From NCBI GenBank assembly GCA_021442155.1, contig CM038214.1, positions 52,050,514 through 52,114,513 of the forward strand: DNA of 64,000 bases, written 5' to 3'. A program made the translations under genes and the position numbers. The DNA is from Cymbidium sinense (lineage: Eukaryota; Streptophyta; Magnoliopsida; Asparagales; Orchidaceae). Positions 62,163 through 64,000 of the stretch are shown one piece after another (within the stretch, counting starts at the first letter, position 1; each line of letters begins with the position of its first letter). Below the pieces are notes generated by a model. That model searched no databases. It was given only the letters and a program-made list of their open reading frames with translations, and was not told where the DNA came from.

Positions 62163-62692
62163 AACCATACCCTACCGGATCTACTGGTGCTCATTACAAT
62201 TCTAATGCTCCGTGCCTGTCTCTAAAAAGAAAGAGCTAAAAGAAATATTAACATGGAATTTCTTATGAGAAAAGATAACACAACTGGAAAATAATGAGCC
62301 ATCGATGATAAGAGAATCTTTGATAAGATGGGATGCCCAAAATGCTAACTTGCAAATGATACTCTCCAGGAAAGCTAGTTAGATAAAAGAAGTGAAACGA
62401 AAAGTGCAGGAAGGGGCGAACTTTATGAAACCGAGCGAAATGCTTGAAGTCATAGCTTTTGTTTTTAGAAGACTAATCTTTTCTATGCGAGAGGGGGGGT
62501 TGGTTCAGGGATAAAAGAAAGATAGTTTTGACAAGAAATTTTTTTTGAATTACCTGAGTAATAAGGGAAGGTGTGTAGCAAAGAATGGTTGTTTCATTGT
62601 TTGTACAATTTTTTACTCTTATTTACTTTTACTGGCCAGTAAAGAATAGATCTTTCTCTTTCACGGATGATAATGCACTAGATTTGTTTCTC
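62163..62692. other. Foreign insertion of about 530 bp in element C
   Basis: In elements B (12,055-12,095) and A (49,165-49,200) the sequence runs directly from 'CATCTCCCAATAGTGAATG' to 'CTATAAGTTCATGATT'. In C these two halves (62,145-62,162 and 62,692-62,710) are split by about 530 bp with no counterpart elsewhere in the window. Its texture differs: GC nearer 40 percent, words such as GGAAGGGGCGAACTTTATG, CCGAGCGAAATGCTTGAAG and GAGAGGGGGGGTTGG. It has no terminal inverted repeats that I can see, no A tail and no long reading frame. Its style resembles plant mitochondrial intergenic DNA, but this is an impression and has not been tested. Confidence 0.65.
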
Positions 62693-64000
62693 CTATGTTC
62701 ATGATTTATTCATCAGGGAGATTATGACTAAGAAAAGACTCAGCAGAAAGTGGGTGTGCTGCTTAAAAATCCACTAGTGCTTATCCTTTAACATCATAGA
62801 GTGGTACGAAGGTAATGTCAAACTATGAGAGGATCACGGACCATCATGCCAACCATCTAGATAGCATCGATTGTGTCATGAGATACTATAGTGGATTAAT
62901 CCTAGAGATTAAGTTCACCTTATAAAGAAGCATGTAGTGTTGTAGCTTTTGGAATGCCTAGATTAAAACTAGGTAATGCTTCTCAATAGGTGGATAATTA
63001 ACTTCAGTAGGGATTAGACGATGGCTGAGGTAGTATAGCGCATTTTCCTTCCCTTCGTCATTGGCTTGGGCCAACAAAGCACCATGGGAGTCATCTAACA
63101 TAGCAGTGTAAAGCATGAATGACTTGCTAGGGATAAGGGATGCTAGAACTGGTAGCATCATCAGGTAATGCTTGATGTCTTCAAAGGCATGCTCACACTT
63201 ATCATCCCACTTAAACTTGGCATCCATTTTGAAAAGTGCTGAGAATGGCTGACATCTTCTCGATAGGTTGGATATAAAGCATCTTAGATATGCCAATGAC
63301 CCTTAGAATAATTTGAGTTGAGTTAAACTTTTAAGTGGTGGCATTTCTAATATCACCTTGATCTTCTCCAAATCAATTTTGATTCCCTGGTGTTAGAGAA
63401 CAATCCCAAGGAATTTTCTTGAAGCTACTCCGAATGCACACTTTAGGGGGTTCTTTTTTAGGTTAAATTTTCTTAGTTGTTTGAAAACAACTCTCAAGTC
63501 AAAGAGTTGGTCTTCCTTTTATCTACTTTTGACCACAAGATCATCGACATAAAACTTGACTTGATGATGAATGAGTTCATCAAATATTTGAGTCATAGCC
63601 CACTAGTATGTAGCATCAACATTTTTAAGGCTGAAAGGCATGACCATATAATAATAGATTTCGATCAAGGTTCTAAAAGCAGTGTTTCTTTCATTTTCAA
63701 GGGCCATATTTATTTTGTTATATCCAGATGAGCCATCCATGAAAGAGAAGATTGCATGAGATGAGGAAATGTCCACCATCAACTCCGGGATTGGTAGTGA
63801 AAATTTATCTTTTGGACATGCCTTATTTAAATCCCTAAAATTGACACATATGTGAATTTGGCCATTCTATTTTTTAATTAGGATGATGCTGGCTAACCAG
63901 GTAGGGTATTTTTCTTTCTGGATGAAGCCAGCATTGATCAGTTTCTTGACTTCATAAATGACTTGATATTCTATGTCTAATCGCATACATCTAGGAGCAT
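62693..64000 (-). pseudogene. Element C reverse transcriptase and RNase H (cut by window end)
   Basis: Minus strand. RNase H and the connection region lie in one frame at 63,296-62,958: MAYLRCFISNLSRRCQPFSA, then KWDDKCEHAFEDIKHYL, LDDSHGALLAQANDEGKE and YYLSHRLIPTEVNYPPIEKH. Upstream is the reverse transcriptase palm, with an MPFSLKNV-type segment and FYVDDLVVKSR, YVDD intact at 63,540-63,551, and a stop right after it. The N-terminal fingers run off the window near 64,000 (matching 13,250-13,450 of element B). The plus-strand frame at 63,477-63,731 is the shadow of this palm. More open than B over RNase H. Confidence 0.87.

Overview
This window looks like heterochromatic or otherwise repeat-dominated DNA from a land plant with a large genome. 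I found no intact host gene, tRNA or rRNA. Two things point to a plant. First, there are long degenerate arrays built on the plant-type telomere motif CCCTAAA/TTTAGGG. Second, there are several decayed Ty3/gypsy retrotransposons whose domain order (gag, protease, reverse transcriptase, RNase H, a second 'archaeal-type' RNase H, integrase) and tRNA primer-site type fit the plant Tat/Ogre lineage. The species cannot be named from what is visible.

Layout, left to right. 1-62: a scrap of AT-rich repeat. 63-6,130: telomere-like array 1, with two embedded 3' ends of a glycine-rich RNA-binding protein gene. 6,140-10,170: AT-rich and GC-richer tandem repeats that form the 3' non-coding part of element B. 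10,270-21,782: element B (minus strand), split by a fragment of a giant LTR (LTR-1, 14,805-20,790, plus orientation). 21,783-26,105: telomere-like array 2. 26,105-28,517: 3' non-coding repeats of another element (D). 28,517-32,876: LTR-2 (plus), followed by a primer-binding site, a leader packed with tandem hairpins and a decayed coding segment (to about 36,640). 36,662-44,682: primer-site remnant and LTR-3, both on the minus strand, so LTR-2 and LTR-3 form a head-to-head inverted pair. 44,683-54,720: element A (minus), the most complete copy, running from gag to integrase and 3' repeats. 54,721-58,805: telomere-like array 3. 58,805-64,000: element C (minus), cut by the window edge inside reverse transcriptase and carrying a foreign insertion of about 530 bp.

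Elements A, B and C are one subfamily. They share domain wording, a conserved strand in the window and the same 3' tandem repeats. All carry stops and frameshifts, so none is autonomous. In minus-strand reading, the order '3' tandem repeats, then telomere-like array, then gag' occurs twice, which suggests that the telomere-like DNA travels with these elements or that all were duplicated together.

The most unusual structures are these: (i) a leader of about 2 kb with roughly 13-18 tandem hairpins whose stems differ between units by compensating base changes; (ii) telomere-like arrays organised in a higher-order period of about 1.05 kb, into which the 3' end of a host glycine-rich RNA-binding protein gene has been built; and (iii) the inverted LTR plus primer-site pair. 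All repeat boundaries were judged by eye and are approximate to about 10-50 bases.
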